Positions 18,350 to 26,886 of a DNA stretch of 59,555 bases are shown in pieces. The position numbers and the translations under genes are program-made. The notes under the pieces are model-generated. The model was given only the letters and a program-made list of their open reading frames with translations, was not told the DNA's origin and ran no database searches. This DNA comes from Burkholderia sp. H160 (GTDB lineage Bacteria > Pseudomonadota > Gammaproteobacteria > Burkholderiales > Burkholderiaceae), in NCBI GenBank assembly GCA_000173575.1, contig ABYL01000035.1, positions 1 through 59,555 on the forward strand. The letters run 5' to 3'. Numbering within the stretch: position 1 is the stretch's first letter; every line of letters starts with the position of its first letter.

Positions 18350-20740
18350 ATGGCAAAGACGACAGGCGGAAATCAGACAACAGGCTCACGCGCTAAAGAG
18401 CGCACCGGAAAAGTTACCGAAGCCAAGCTGACTGCGTCCACCAGAAGAACGTCTGCTGTCAGCGTTGCACCCGCTGCCGGGAAGAAGTCGTCGACCACTG
18501 CAGCCGCGCAGGCGGCACAGGTTCGGGCGGCGAAAGCTGTAGCACCGCCGGCTGCCAAGCGGTCGGGCGTCAGTAGCGCAAGGGAAGCGGCTGCCGTTGA
18601 GGTCGATGCGGTAGCGCGCGTGACTCCAGTATCCACGGTTCATCCGGCTGTTGTCCAACAGCCGGGGGTCGAGACTACAGCCGGTACGGCGAACTCCATG
18701 ACGAAAAAGCTGAATGAAGTACCCGTCGAAGACGATGCAACCCAGACCGAAGAAACCGCTGCCGCCGCACCGGGCAAGACGGAGAAGGTCAAGGCTCGCG
18801 ACCGTCGTGCAAAGGAAAAAGCGCTGCTGAAAGACGCCTTCGCGTCGTCGCAGCCAGGCACGGTGGAGGAACTCGAAGAGCGTCGCTCCAAGCTGCGCGC
18901 GCTGATCAAGCTCGGCAAGGAACGCGGCTTCCTCACTTACGCTGAAATCAACGATCATCTGCCGGACAACTTCACCGAGACCGAGGCGATCGAAGGCATC
19001 ATCAGCACGTTCAACGACATGGGCGTCGCGGTCTACGAACAGGCCCCGGACGCCGAAACGCTGCTGCTCAACGACAACGCGCCCGCGGCTTCGTCGGATG
19101 ACGAAGTCGAAGAGGAAGCCGAAGTCGCGCTGTCCACCGTCGACTCCGAATTCGGCCGCACCACCGATCCCGTGCGTATGTACATGCGCGAAATGGGCAC
19201 GGTCGAGCTGCTCACGCGCGAAGGCGAAATCGAAATTGCGAAGCGCATCGAAGACGGCCTGAAGCACATGGTGATGGCCATCTCCGCGTGCCCGACCACG
19301 ATCGCCGACATCCTCGCGATGGCCGAGCGCGTCGCCAATGACGAAGTGCGCATCGACGAACTCGTCGACGGTCTGATCGACGCCGACGCGGAAGACGCCG
19401 ACGGCTTCTCCGCGCAGGAAGCGGAAGCGATCGAGAACGAAGACGAGGAAGCCGAGGAAGAGGACGAAGAGGACGAGGAAGAGGACGATGGCTCGGCGCA
19501 AGCCACGGCCAACGCCGCGCAGCTCGAAGCGCTGCGGCGCGCGTCGCTCGAAAAATTCGCGCTGATCAGCGAATGGTTCGACAAGATGCGCCGCGCGTTC
19601 GAGAAGGAAGGCTACAAGTCCAAGTCCTACCTGAAGGCGCAGGAAACGATTCAGAACGAGCTGATGACCATCCGCTTCACCGCGCGTACCGTCGAGCGTC
19701 TGTGCGACACGCTGCGCGCGCAGGTGGATGAGGTGCGCCAGGTCGAGCGTCAGATTCTGCATACGGTTGTCGACAAGTGCGGCATGCCGCGCGCGGAATT
19801 CATCGCGCGTTTCCCGGGTAGCGAGACGGACCTCGAATGGGCCGACAAGATCGTCGCCGAGGGGCATGTGTATAGCGCGATCCTCACGCGCAACATTCCG
19901 GCGATCCGCGAACAGCAGCAGCGTCTGCTCGATCTGCAGGCGCGCGTGGTGCTGCCGCTGAAGGACCTGAAGGAAACCAACCGTCAGATGGCGGCCGGTG
20001 AGCTGAAGGCGCGCCAGGCGAAGCGCGAGATGACCGAGGCGAACCTGCGCCTCGTGATCTCGATTGCGAAGAAGTACACGAACCGCGGTCTGCAGTTCCT
20101 CGACCTGATTCAGGAAGGCAACATCGGCCTGATGAAGGCGGTGGACAAGTTCGAATACCGTCGTGGCTACAAGTTCTCCACGTATGCGACGTGGTGGATT
20201 CGCCAGGCCATCACGCGTTCGATCGCCGACCAGGCGCGCACGATCCGGATTCCGGTTCACATGATCGAAACGATCAACAAGATGAACCGCATCTCGCGTC
20301 AGATCCTGCAAGAAACCGGTCTCGAGCCGGATCCGGCAACGCTGGCCGAGAAGATGGAAATGCCGGAAGACAAGATCCGCAAGATCATGAAGATCGCGAA
20401 GGAGCCGATCTCGATGGAAACGCCGATCGGCGACGACGACGATTCCCATCTGGGCGATTTCATCGAAGATACGAACACGGTCGCCCCGGCGGATGCCGCG
20501 TTGCACGCGAGCATGCGTGACGTCGTGAAGGACGTGCTCGACTCGCTGACGCCGCGCGAAGCGAAAGTGCTGCGCATGCGTTTCGGTATCGAGATGAGCA
20601 CGGATCACACGCTTGAAGAAGTCGGCAAGCAGTTCGACGTAACGCGCGAGCGGATTCGTCAGATCGAGGCGAAAGCGCTGCGCAAGCTGCGTCATCCGAG
20701 CCGCTCGGACAAGCTGAAGTCGTTCCTCGAAGGGAATTGA
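18350..20740 (+). CDS. rpoD: RNA polymerase sigma factor RpoD (sigma-70)
   Basis: This is the primary sigma factor, 796 residues against 613 in E. coli. After an Ala/Thr/Lys-rich leader of about 115 residues come region 1.1 ([21 protein letters not shown]), region 1.2 ([21 protein letters not shown]), an acidic insert (about residues 360-385, [18 protein letters not shown]), and then regions 2-4 with [38 protein letters not shown]-like 2.3-2.4, and the region 4.2 helix-turn-helix ([23 protein letters not shown]). An internal ATG at 18698 (M117, MTKKLNEVP) would remove the leader and give a more usual length. It ends the macromolecular synthesis cluster and has its own terminator. Confidence 0.96.
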   Translation: MAKTTGGNQTTGSRAKERTGKVTEAKLTASTRRTSAVSVAPAAGKKSSTTAAAQAAQVRAAKAVAPPAAKRSGVSSAREAAAVEVDAVARVTPVSTVHPAVVQQPGVETTAGTANSMTKKLNEVPVEDDATQTEETAAAAPGKTEKVKARDRRAKEKALLKDAFASSQPGTVEELEERRSKLRALIKLGKERGFLTYAEINDHLPDNFTETEAIEGIISTFNDMGVAVYEQAPDAETLLLNDNAPAASSDDEVEEEAEVALSTVDSEFGRTTDPVRMYMREMGTVELLTREGEIEIAKRIEDGLKHMVMAISACPTTIADILAMAERVANDEVRIDELVDGLIDADAEDADGFSAQEAEAIENEDEEAEEEDEEDEEEDDGSAQATANAAQLEALRRASLEKFALISEWFDKMRRAFEKEGYKSKSYLKAQETIQNELMTIRFTARTVERLCDTLRAQVDEVRQVERQILHTVVDKCGMPRAEFIARFPGSETDLEWADKIVAEGHVYSAILTRNIPAIREQQQRLLDLQARVVLPLKDLKETNRQMAAGELKARQAKREMTEANLRLVISIAKKYTNRGLQFLDLIQEGNIGLMKAVDKFEYRRGYKFSTYATWWIRQAITRSIADQARTIRIPVHMIETINKMNRISRQILQETGLEPDPATLAEKMEMPEDKIRKIMKIAKEPISMETPIGDDDDSHLGDFIEDTNTVAPADAALHASMRDVVKDVLDSLTPREAKVLRMRFGIEMSTDHTLEEVGKQFDVTRERIRQIEAKALRKLRHPSRSDKLKSFLEGN

Positions 20741-20776
20741 TCGCGGCGGCCGCGGCTGGCTGAAAATGATGCGTTC

Positions 20777-20831
20777 AAAGGGGCCTCCCGGTCGTTTTGC
20801 AGAAGCGAAGCGGTTGCGGAGGCCCCTTTTT
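20777..20831 (+). terminator. Terminator of rpoD
   Basis: AAAGGGGCCTCC (20777-20788) pairs with GGAGGCCCCTTT (20818-20829), with a 29-base loop that can fold further, then TTTTT. It begins 37 bases after the rpoD stop. Confidence 0.88.
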
Positions 20832-20841
20832 CGTGTAGTAT
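20814..20841 (+). promoter_or_regulatory. Promoter of the tRNA gene
   Basis: TTGCGG (20814-20819) and TAGTAT (20836-20841) are 16 bases apart and would start transcription near 20848. The -35 overlaps the descending arm of the rpoD terminator, an overlap often seen between tightly packed units. Confidence 0.5.
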
Positions 20842-20863
20842 GTCGGCCAATCGACGAAACGGG

Positions 20864-20890
20864 CCCGGCCTTTACGACCGGGTCTTTTTT
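20864..20890 (+). terminator. Terminator-like hairpin in the tRNA leader
   Basis: CCCGG (20864-20868) pairs with CCGGG (20878-20882), followed by TCTTTTTT. It lies between the proposed promoter and the tRNA 5' end at 20894. It may be a second barrier to rpoD readthrough or a processing signal. Confidence 0.4.
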
Positions 20891-20893
20891 CTT

Positions 20894-20981
20894 GGGCTGG
20901 ACGCCGTGTTGGTTGCAGGCAGTGGACTCATAATCCACCTCCGAAAGGACATCGTGGGTTCGAACCCCACCCGGCCCACCA
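20894..20981 (+). tRNA. tRNA with CAT anticodon and class II-like variable arm (Ile2 or Met)
   Basis: An 88-base gene including encoded CCA (20979-20981). Acceptor GGGCTGG/CCGGCCC (one G-U pair), anticodon stem GTGGA/TCCAC around CTCATAA (anticodon CAT at 20929-20931) and T stem GTGGG/CCCAC with TTCGAAC are all intact. Two features are unusual. The variable region is 15 bases (20939-20953) and can form TCC-GAAA-GGA, and the D stem is only GCC/GGC, both class II traits normally seen in Leu, Ser and Tyr tRNAs. Position 8 is A and position 14 T, the reverse of the near-universal U8-A14. The Levitt pair G15-C48 is kept. Identity is uncertain: C4-G69 is as in lysidine-bearing tRNA-Ile2, while CAT by itself also fits Met. 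Confidence 0.8.
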
Positions 20982-20993
20982 AAGTATCAAGAG

Positions 20994-21022
20994 AAGGGTT
21001 CCGAATTCCGGAACCCTTTTTG
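20994..21022 (+). terminator. Terminator of the tRNA gene
   Basis: AAGGGTTCCG (20994-21003) pairs with CGGAACCCTT (21009-21018), followed by a continuing T-run (CTTTTTG). It starts 13 bases after the CCA end. Confidence 0.9.
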
Positions 21023-21273
21023 TTTTGGCGGGAAGCGTAGAAGGATCTGACGGCGCTTCATCAACTCGTCTCGCCAAAAGCCGCTCGCCGGTTTCTGCTT
21101 TTTCTACTGACGTTAGCCCATCGTCAAGCTGCTTTCCCTTGGCGGCCCAGCGCACAGAATGGGCGCCTACGCGCCAGTACTCTCGTTTCAAGTCGGGCCG
21201 AATCGCTTTGCGGCAGTGACATGTCGCTTGCGAGAGGCCGGCTTCCACACCCTATCTAATAACGAGAACTACT

Positions 21274-21489
21274 ATGCGAACCGACGAGACCGCCGCTGAG
21301 TCAGCCCAGCCTCAGGCCCTGCCGGAAGCGTCGCTCAACCTGGACGCCCACGAAGTCCTGCCGCGGCCCCCGGTGCGAGTGCTGACGCGGATTGCCTTCT
21401 GCTTCGCATGGCTATTCGGGCTGGAGCCGTTCCTGACGGCATCGCCCGATGATGCGGCGGACTCGCGTTCGAAGCGCTCGAAACCATAA
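21274..21489 (+). CDS. Small hypothetical protein
   Basis: A 71-residue reading frame that I do not recognise. It has an acidic or polar N-terminus, a central hydrophobic segment (VLTRIAFCFAWLFGLEPFL, about residues 34-52) and a charged tail (DDAADSRSKRSKP). It could be a one-pass membrane protein. The ribosome site is weak (GAGA, 13 bases upstream). It stands alone between the tRNA terminator and a terminator at 21725, which together could bound one transcript. A non-coding RNA in this interval is an alternative. Confidence 0.4.
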   Translation: MRTDETAAESAQPQALPEASLNLDAHEVLPRPPVRVLTRIAFCFAWLFGLEPFLTASPDDAADSRSKRSKP

Positions 21490-21724
21490 GCGGCGATCGC
21501 GCGTAATCAGGGAAACTCCGTGTGAAGAACGGAGCGACCCCGACGTTAATTGAATTCGGAAGGCTTGCCGATGCACGTCGTCCGCTTTCAGCAAGGGTTT
21601 TGTCACGCGGCGGTCGGCGCCGCAATTCACCTCCGGGCAACGCCCGTGCTGAAGGCTTCTTCGGGTCGCGTGCGCATCGTGTAAAAACGCGTGCGAGGTT
21701 CTCGCTAAAGCGAGCAATCAGAAG

Positions 21725-21747
21725 GCCGCCGCAAAGGCGGCTTTTTT
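21725..21747 (+). terminator. Orphan intrinsic terminator
   Basis: GCCGCC (21725-21730) and GGCGGC (21736-21741) enclose GCAAA and are followed by six T. The nearest upstream plus-strand gene is the 71-residue frame 236 bases away, so this may end that mRNA or an unannotated small RNA. Confidence 0.75.
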
Positions 21748-22315
21748 AATCGTGATGCTGATTCGACGCGGCAAGCTGTGGCCGTTGTGCTGCCAAGGGG
21801 TGGCCGCCATTGCAGACGTCGGCCAATAGAAATGAAGTGAATAAGCCGTCGCAATTGTTTGGCAGATTAATCGCCGCACCGGAAACCGGTTAATTGTCGG
21901 TTGCGCGAAAAGACTGCATTAACTTAATTAAGTTCCCACGATCACAAAATAAAGTAAAGATGACGGGGAAAACTGCCACTTCAACCGGCTGGTTACGAAT
22001 AATCACAAAGGCATTTCCATCAATTTGTTCCGACCCGATTACGTCATGCGTATTAAAGGAGTGTTGCAAACGCACAACTCAGGTTATTGAAGCGTTGCAA
22101 TTTCGTTTTGGCTGAAGCAGCTGATCCGGCACCTTGATCTTGCAATAAACGTCTCAAAAACAAGAAGTTATCCCCCTCTGCTCCAACATTGTTGCGAATT
22201 TCGAAAAATCCTGTTGCGTGAATTGCCCGCGCCGCTACCAGGGTGTCCCCCTACACTCACGCTTCGCTTCAAGGGTGCCCGGTCGATCCTACCGGTTCGG
22301 CCATCCGGGCAGCGA

Positions 22316-22332
22316 CCGATGCAATGCATCGG
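22316..22332 (+). promoter_or_regulatory. Leader hairpin upstream of the first porin
   Basis: CCGATGC-AAT-GCATCGG forms a perfect 7-bp stem with a three-base loop 52 bases before the porin ATG. A TATAAA at 22358-22363 may be the -10, in which case the hairpin is DNA-level; if transcription starts further upstream it is in the 5' untranslated region. The role is unknown. Confidence 0.35.
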
Positions 22333-22383
22333 CTGCTGAGGCAGATTCTGCTCCCCGTATAAATTTTTCGAATTGGAGTTTCC

Positions 22384-23526
22384 ATGAAAAAGAGTCTCAT
22401 CGTCGTTGCGGCTGCCGCATCGTTCGCTTCGGTCGCTCACGCACAAAGCAGCGTGACCCTGTACGGTCTGCTTGACGCAGGTCTGACCTACACCAGCAAC
22501 GTTGCCCATAACTCCAAGTGGGCGGCAGGTAGCGGCGGCATCCAACAGAGCATGTTCGGCCTGCGTGGTTCGGAAGATCTGGGCGGCGGTCTGAAGGCAA
22601 TCTTCACGTTGGAAAGCGGCTTCAACATCAACAACGGCAAGTTCGCTAACAACAACGGCATGTTCAACCGTCAGGCCTTCGTCGGTCTGTCGAGTTCGCA
22701 ATTCGGTACGGTCACGCTGGGTCGCCAGTACGACGCAGCGCAGGACTACCTCGCACCGCTGACCGCAACGGGCAGCTGGGGCGGCACGTACTTCGCGCAC
22801 CCGTTCAACAACGACAACCTGAACACCAACGGTGGTCTGTCGGTCAACAACTCGGTCAAGTACTCGAGCGCTAACTACGCTGGCTTCACGTTCGGCGGCA
22901 CGTACGGCTTCTCGAACCAGGCTGGTGGCTTCGCAAACAACCGTCAGTACAGCCTGGGCGCCGCATACCAGTGGCAAGGCCTGCACCTCGGCGCTGCCTA
23001 CGCTCAGCAAAACAACCCGGCTGCTAACACCAGCGGCGCATCGGACGGCGTTCTGGCGAACACGTCGGGCGTCCTGACGGGCAACTTCCGTCAGCGTCAG
23101 TTCGGCGCAGGTGCTTCGTACGGCTTCGGCCCGGCGCTGGTCGGCGTGGCCTGGACGCAATCGCGCGTCGACAACCTCGTTGGTGCAGCAGCTGGTCAGC
23201 GTCAAGGCCACACCAACAACTACGAAATCAACGGCAAGTACAGCGTAACCCCGGCGATGGCTCTCGGCGTCGCGTACACGTTCACCGACGCACGCGGCTA
23301 CGGCATCAACGCTGACGGTAACGACATGAAGACCCGTTACCACCAGATCGGCCTGCAGGCTGATTACTCGCTGTCGCGTCGCACCGACGTCTACGCTCAG
23401 GCTGTGTACCAGCACGCAATGGGCGACGGCGGCGTGGCTTCGATCTACAGCGGCGACAACACGGTTCCGACCTCGTCGTCGAAGAACCAGACGGCTGCTA
23501 CGGTCGGTCTGCGTCACCGCTTCTAA
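22384..23526 (+). CDS. Gram-negative porin (Burkholderia OpcP/Omp38 type)
   Basis: This 380-residue outer-membrane trimeric beta-barrel porin allows diffusion of small hydrophilic solutes. Signal peptide MKKSLIVVAAAASFASVAHA is cut before QSSVTLYG, and the mature start QSSVTLYGLLDAG is the Burkholderia porin hallmark. FGLRGSEDLGGGLKAIFTLE and FVGLSSSQFGTVTLGRQYD follow (strands and loop 3 region), and the C-terminus ends in aromatic Phe (GLRHRF) as required for Bam-mediated insertion. Codon use is highly biased toward a few codons, suggesting strong expression. Ribosome site TTGGAG lies 7 bases upstream. Confidence 0.95.
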   Translation: MKKSLIVVAAAASFASVAHAQSSVTLYGLLDAGLTYTSNVAHNSKWAAGSGGIQQSMFGLRGSEDLGGGLKAIFTLESGFNINNGKFANNNGMFNRQAFVGLSSSQFGTVTLGRQYDAAQDYLAPLTATGSWGGTYFAHPFNNDNLNTNGGLSVNNSVKYSSANYAGFTFGGTYGFSNQAGGFANNRQYSLGAAYQWQGLHLGAAYAQQNNPAANTSGASDGVLANTSGVLTGNFRQRQFGAGASYGFGPALVGVAWTQSRVDNLVGAAAGQRQGHTNNYEINGKYSVTPAMALGVAYTFTDARGYGINADGNDMKTRYHQIGLQADYSLSRRTDVYAQAVYQHAMGDGGVASIYSGDNTVPTSSSKNQTAATVGLRHRF

Positions 23527-23553
23527 GCTTCAGCAGAAGCTGCCTGTAGTACG

Positions 23554-23582
23554 AAAAGGTGCCGTTCGCGGCACCTTTTTTT
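23554..23582 (+). terminator. Terminator of the first porin
   Basis: AAAAGGTGCCG (23554-23564) pairs with CGGCACCTTTT (23569-23579) around TTCG, followed by more T. It begins 27 bases past the stop. Confidence 0.93.
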
Positions 23583-23624
23583 ATGCGCGCGGCAGACCGG
23601 TAAGCCGGTTTCCGCATGCGAGGC

Positions 23625-23661
23625 AAAAAAAACGGGCGTCCCTGGGGACGCCCGTTTTGCC
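23625..23661 (-). terminator. Terminator of the second porin
   Basis: AAAACGGGCGTCC (23629-23641) pairs with GGACGCCCGTTTT (23646-23658), extended by GGC/GCC. An eight-A run at 23625-23632 gives a U-tract on the minus strand. It lies about 20 bases past the minus-strand porin stop. Confidence 0.93.
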
Positions 23662-23679
23662 ATGCCGACCGCGAACGAT

Positions 23680-24822
23680 TTAGAAAATCGTCCGCAGACC
23701 GAGCGCAACGCCGGTCTGGTTGTTGCGGCCCGGCAGCTCGACCGAGGCCGCGCCCGACACCTTGTTGAAATCGACGGTGCCGTACACCTCGGTGCGCTTC
23801 GACAGCGCGTACTCGGCCAGCGCGACGAACGTGTAGCGATAGCCGCTGCCGAGCTGACCGTCACCGATCGCCGCATTCGACATGTGGTCGTAGTACGCGG
23901 CGCCCGTCAGCGTCAGCGCGCGCGTGGCCTCCCACGTAACGCCGGCAAACGGCCCGTTGTCGATGCGGCCCGAGCCCTTGACGATATCGACGCCCGGCAC
24001 GAGCGTCTGTTGCGCGAGCGCGCTGTCGACGAAGCCTGTGTCGTCCTTCGAGTGCAGATAACCGACGTACAGCTTCGTCGAGCTGAACGCATAGACCGCG
24101 TTCGCGTTGAAGATGGTCTGCTTGTGATTGCTGTTGTCGCTGTTCTGCTGCACGCCGGCCGCGACCGACAGCGGACCCGCCATGTACGACAGCGTGAAGC
24201 CGTACATATTGCCCGCGCCGAGATGGCCCGGCACCTGGCCCGAGAAGCCGCCCTCGCCGGTCGATTCCGAGTTCGTGCCGAACGAGTACATCGCGGCCAC
24301 GGTCAGGCCGCTGAACGTGCCGGTGTACTTGACCGCGTTATCGGCGTACAGCCCCGCGCCGAGCGCGCCCGGCAGCCACGAGGTCTCGTTGTAGTTGCCG
24401 ACGGTGAGCGGGTCGTAGGTGTCGCCGAGCAGGTCGAACAGCGGCGTCTTCTGGCGACCGAGTGTCAGCGTGCCGAATTGCGAGCTCGACAGACCGACGT
24501 AGGCGTTGCGGTTGAAGATGCGCTGGCTGTCCGACGCCGAGCCGTCCTGCAGGTTGATACCGCTTTCCAGATCGAAAATCGCCTTGAGACCGCCGCCGAG
24601 GTCTTCCGAGCCGCGCAAACCCCAGCGGCTATTGGTGATCGCACCGTTCGTCATGTACAGACGGTTGTCGTTTTTGGCGTTCGAGTTCGTCAGGTAGCGC
24701 ACGCTCACGTCGGCGACGCCGTACAGAGTGATCGAGCTTTGTGCCGAAGCCTGTTCGGACGTCACGGCAAGGGCCGCGGCGCCGACGAGCGAGGCGGTCT
24801 TGATAAAGCGGATGGGTCTCAA
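23680..24822 (-). CDS. Gram-negative porin, second copy, TTG start
   Basis: This 380-residue trimeric porin has mature start AQSSITLYGVADVSVRY, the WGLRGSEDLGGGLKAIFDLE and YVGLSSSQFGTLTLGRQ motifs, and a C-terminal Phe (GLRTIF). It is clearly paralogous but not a recent copy of the neighbour. The only start that gives a proper signal peptide (LRPIRFIKTASLVGAAALAVTS ending EQASA) is TTG at 24822, which has AGGA seven bases upstream. The nearest in-frame ATG codons lie 35 or more residues further out, beyond a run of eight C in the coding sense. The two porins converge on back-to-back terminators. Confidence 0.9.
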   Translation of the reverse strand: MRPIRFIKTASLVGAAALAVTSEQASAQSSITLYGVADVSVRYLTNSNAKNDNRLYMTNGAITNSRWGLRGSEDLGGGLKAIFDLESGINLQDGSASDSQRIFNRNAYVGLSSSQFGTLTLGRQKTPLFDLLGDTYDPLTVGNYNETSWLPGALGAGLYADNAVKYTGTFSGLTVAAMYSFGTNSESTGEGGFSGQVPGHLGAGNMYGFTLSYMAGPLSVAAGVQQNSDNSNHKQTIFNANAVYAFSSTKLYVGYLHSKDDTGFVDSALAQQTLVPGVDIVKGSGRIDNGPFAGVTWEATRALTLTGAAYYDHMSNAAIGDGQLGSGYRYTFVALAEYALSKRTEVYGTVDFNKVSGAASVELPGRNNQTGVALGLRTIF

Positions 24823-25178
24823 TGGATGTCCTGCGTGTGGAGAGGGATCTTCTAGTTCAGACACGGCGCACGCCGAGGGGGGGGCGGCGCCGGGCGCGCC
24901 GATGATAGACCACGGTCCGCGCCGCGCCATCAGCGCTTTGACGCAATAGATTATTGCTATTTTTGACGATTGCGCCATTCCGACTGACAAAAGTTGACTT
25001 CTACCCAGGCAATATCCGTCATGTGTTCAACGGCGTGATGTGGCTGCGGCACACGCGCGCCCTGGCGCCAACTGCGCCACTCTGTCATTTGAATGACAGA
25101 CAGTTCATGACGACAATTGCTAGGTTAGACACGATCACAACAATCGGTGGCGCGGCTGGCGCCTCAGGAGACGATGCA
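24823..25178. promoter_or_regulatory. Divergent control region: porin 2 / acyl-CoA synthetase
   Basis: This 356-base stretch holds an eight-G run (24877-24884) 55 bases upstream of the porin TTG, an AT-rich patch near 24945-24970 (ATAGATTATTGCTATTTTTGA), and a 20-base palindrome TCTGTCATT-TG-AATGACAGA at 25081-25100. The palindrome lies 79 bases before the acyl-CoA synthetase start and is a likely operator. No clear -35/-10 pair was settled on by eye. Confidence 0.5.
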
Positions 25179-26813
25179 ATGACACAGCACATGTTCGACG
25201 AAGGTCTCGCGCGGCGCGAGGCCAACTATGTCCCGTTGACGCCGATCGACTTTCTCGTACGAGCAGCGCAAGTGTATGGCGAGCGGCTCGCGATCGTCCA
25301 TGGAGAGATTCGCCGCAACTGGCGCGAGACCTACGAGCGCGCGCGGCGGCTCGCGAGCGCGCTGCAAGAGGCCGGAATCGGCCGCGGTGATACGGTCGCC
25401 GCGTTGCTGCCGAACATCCCGCCGATGGTCGAAGCGCACTTCGGCGTGCCGATGGCAGGGGCCGTGCTCAACACGCTGAACACGCGACTCGACGTCGCGA
25501 CACTGCTGTTCATGCTGCGCCACGGCGAGGCGAAGGCGCTGATCGTCGATACCGAATACGGCGAGTTCGCGCACAGCGCTGCGCTTGAATTCCCGGACTT
25601 GCGCGTCATCAGCGTGGCCGACGCGCAACCCGCCGACGCCGCGCAGTTCATCCGAGCGACCGATTACGAAGCGTTCGTGCAAACGGGCGACCCTTGCTTC
25701 GAGTGGACCCCGCCCGCCGACGAATGGGATGCGATTGCGCTGAACTACACGTCGGGCACGACCGGTGACCCGAAGGGCGTCGTCTACCATCACCGCGGCG
25801 CGTATCTGAACGCGCTGAGCAACATCCTCGAATGGGACATGCCGAAGCACGCGGTCTATCTATGGACGCTGCCGATGTTTCACTGCAACGGCTGGTGCTT
25901 CCCGTGGACCGTGGCCGCGCGCGCCGGCGTCAACGTCTGCCTGCGCAAGTTCGACGCGAAGACCGTGTTCGAGCTGATTCGCCGCGAGCGCATTACACAT
26001 TACTGCGGAGCGCCGATCGTGCAGAGTTCGCTCGCGAATGCGCCGGCCGAATGGCGCGAGGGCATCACGCATCGCGTGTCGACGATGGTCGCGGGCGCCG
26101 CGCCGCCGCCCGCAGTGATCGCGAAGATGAAGCAGATCGGCTTCGACCTGACCCATGTCTACGGGCTCACCGAAACCTACGGACCGGCGGCCGTCTGCGC
26201 AAAGCAGGACGAATGGGACGCGCTCGACGATCAAACCCGCGCCGACCTGACCGCGCGCCAGGGCGTGCGCTATCACCTGCAGGCAGCGGTCGCGGTGCTT
26301 GATGCGGACACGCTCGCGCCGGTGCCGGACGATGGCGAAACGATCGGCGAGATCATGTTCCGCGGCAACATCTGCATGAAGGGCTATCTGAAGAACGAAC
26401 GCGCGACCGAAGCCGCCTTCAAAGGCGGCTGGTTCCATACCGGCGATCTGGGCGTGCGCACGGCCGACGGCTATATCCGCATCCGTGACCGCAGCAAGGA
26501 CATCATCATTTCGGGCGGCGAGAACATTTCGAGCATCGAGGTGGAAGACACGTTGTACCGGCATCCGGCGGTATCGGTGGCGGCGGTGGTCGCGATGCCC
26601 GATCCGAAATGGGGCGAGGTGCCGTGCGCGTTCATCGAGCTGAAGGAAGGCGCGCAGGTGACCGAGGAGGAAATCATCGCGCACTGCCGGCTGTTTCTCG
26701 CCGGCTACAAGTTGCCGAAGGCGGTGCGCTTTGGCGAGTTGCCGAAGACGTCGACCGGGAAGATCCAGAAGTTCGAGTTGCGAGCGCGGATCAAGGCGGA
26801 AGGAAAGGGTTAA
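25179..26813 (+). CDS. Acyl-CoA synthetase (AMP-binding, AlkK/DmdB-like)
   Basis: This 544-residue ANL-superfamily ligase activates a carboxylic acid with ATP to an acyl-adenylate and then a CoA thioester. The P-loop-like YTSGTTGDPKGVVYHHRG, the GLTETYGP adenine motif, the hinge GDLG...RIRDRSKDIIISGGENIS and the catalytic Lys in KTSTGKIQK near the C-terminus are present. Sequence style (LPMFHCNGWCFPW) is that of medium-chain fatty acid or methylmercaptopropionate ligases; the true substrate is unknown. The ATG at 25179 has CAGGAGA upstream; the open frame extends to 24954 without support. No beta-oxidation gene is adjacent. Confidence 0.9.
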   Translation: MTQHMFDEGLARREANYVPLTPIDFLVRAAQVYGERLAIVHGEIRRNWRETYERARRLASALQEAGIGRGDTVAALLPNIPPMVEAHFGVPMAGAVLNTLNTRLDVATLLFMLRHGEAKALIVDTEYGEFAHSAALEFPDLRVISVADAQPADAAQFIRATDYEAFVQTGDPCFEWTPPADEWDAIALNYTSGTTGDPKGVVYHHRGAYLNALSNILEWDMPKHAVYLWTLPMFHCNGWCFPWTVAARAGVNVCLRKFDAKTVFELIRRERITHYCGAPIVQSSLANAPAEWREGITHRVSTMVAGAAPPPAVIAKMKQIGFDLTHVYGLTETYGPAAVCAKQDEWDALDDQTRADLTARQGVRYHLQAAVAVLDADTLAPVPDDGETIGEIMFRGNICMKGYLKNERATEAAFKGGWFHTGDLGVRTADGYIRIRDRSKDIIISGGENISSIEVEDTLYRHPAVSVAAVVAMPDPKWGEVPCAFIELKEGAQVTEEEIIAHCRLFLAGYKLPKAVRFGELPKTSTGKIQKFELRARIKAEGKG

Positions 26814-26886
26814 CGCGCCGCGAGTACCACTGCGTCAGTAGCGGCGCGCATCGAATCAAGACGGTGCGCGCCGTTTTGCGTTGTCG

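Larger units (their letters stand above)
21490..22383. other. Long intergenic stretch, AT-richer toward the porin
   Basis: About 890 bases without a convincing gene. The first 230 bases are GC-rich and end in a terminator at 21725. From about 21830 to 22200 base composition drops visibly below the window average, with a perfect 14-base palindrome AACTTAATTAAGTT (21921-21934) and A/T tracts. The last 180 bases hold the porin promoter and leader. Nothing resembling an integrase or transposase was found beside the tRNA. Confidence 0.5.

Noticed and set aside
18386-20938. 850-residue minus-strand frame over rpoD and the tRNA
   Set aside because: It covers a highly conserved sigma factor and a tRNA, and no domain is visible.
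20840-21040. 66-residue frame spanning the tRNA
   Set aside because: It runs through the whole tRNA and its terminator, so it is not a gene.
21022-21273. Possible genomic island junction at the tRNA 3' end
   Set aside because: No integrase, no direct repeat of the tRNA end and no cargo genes were seen in the window.
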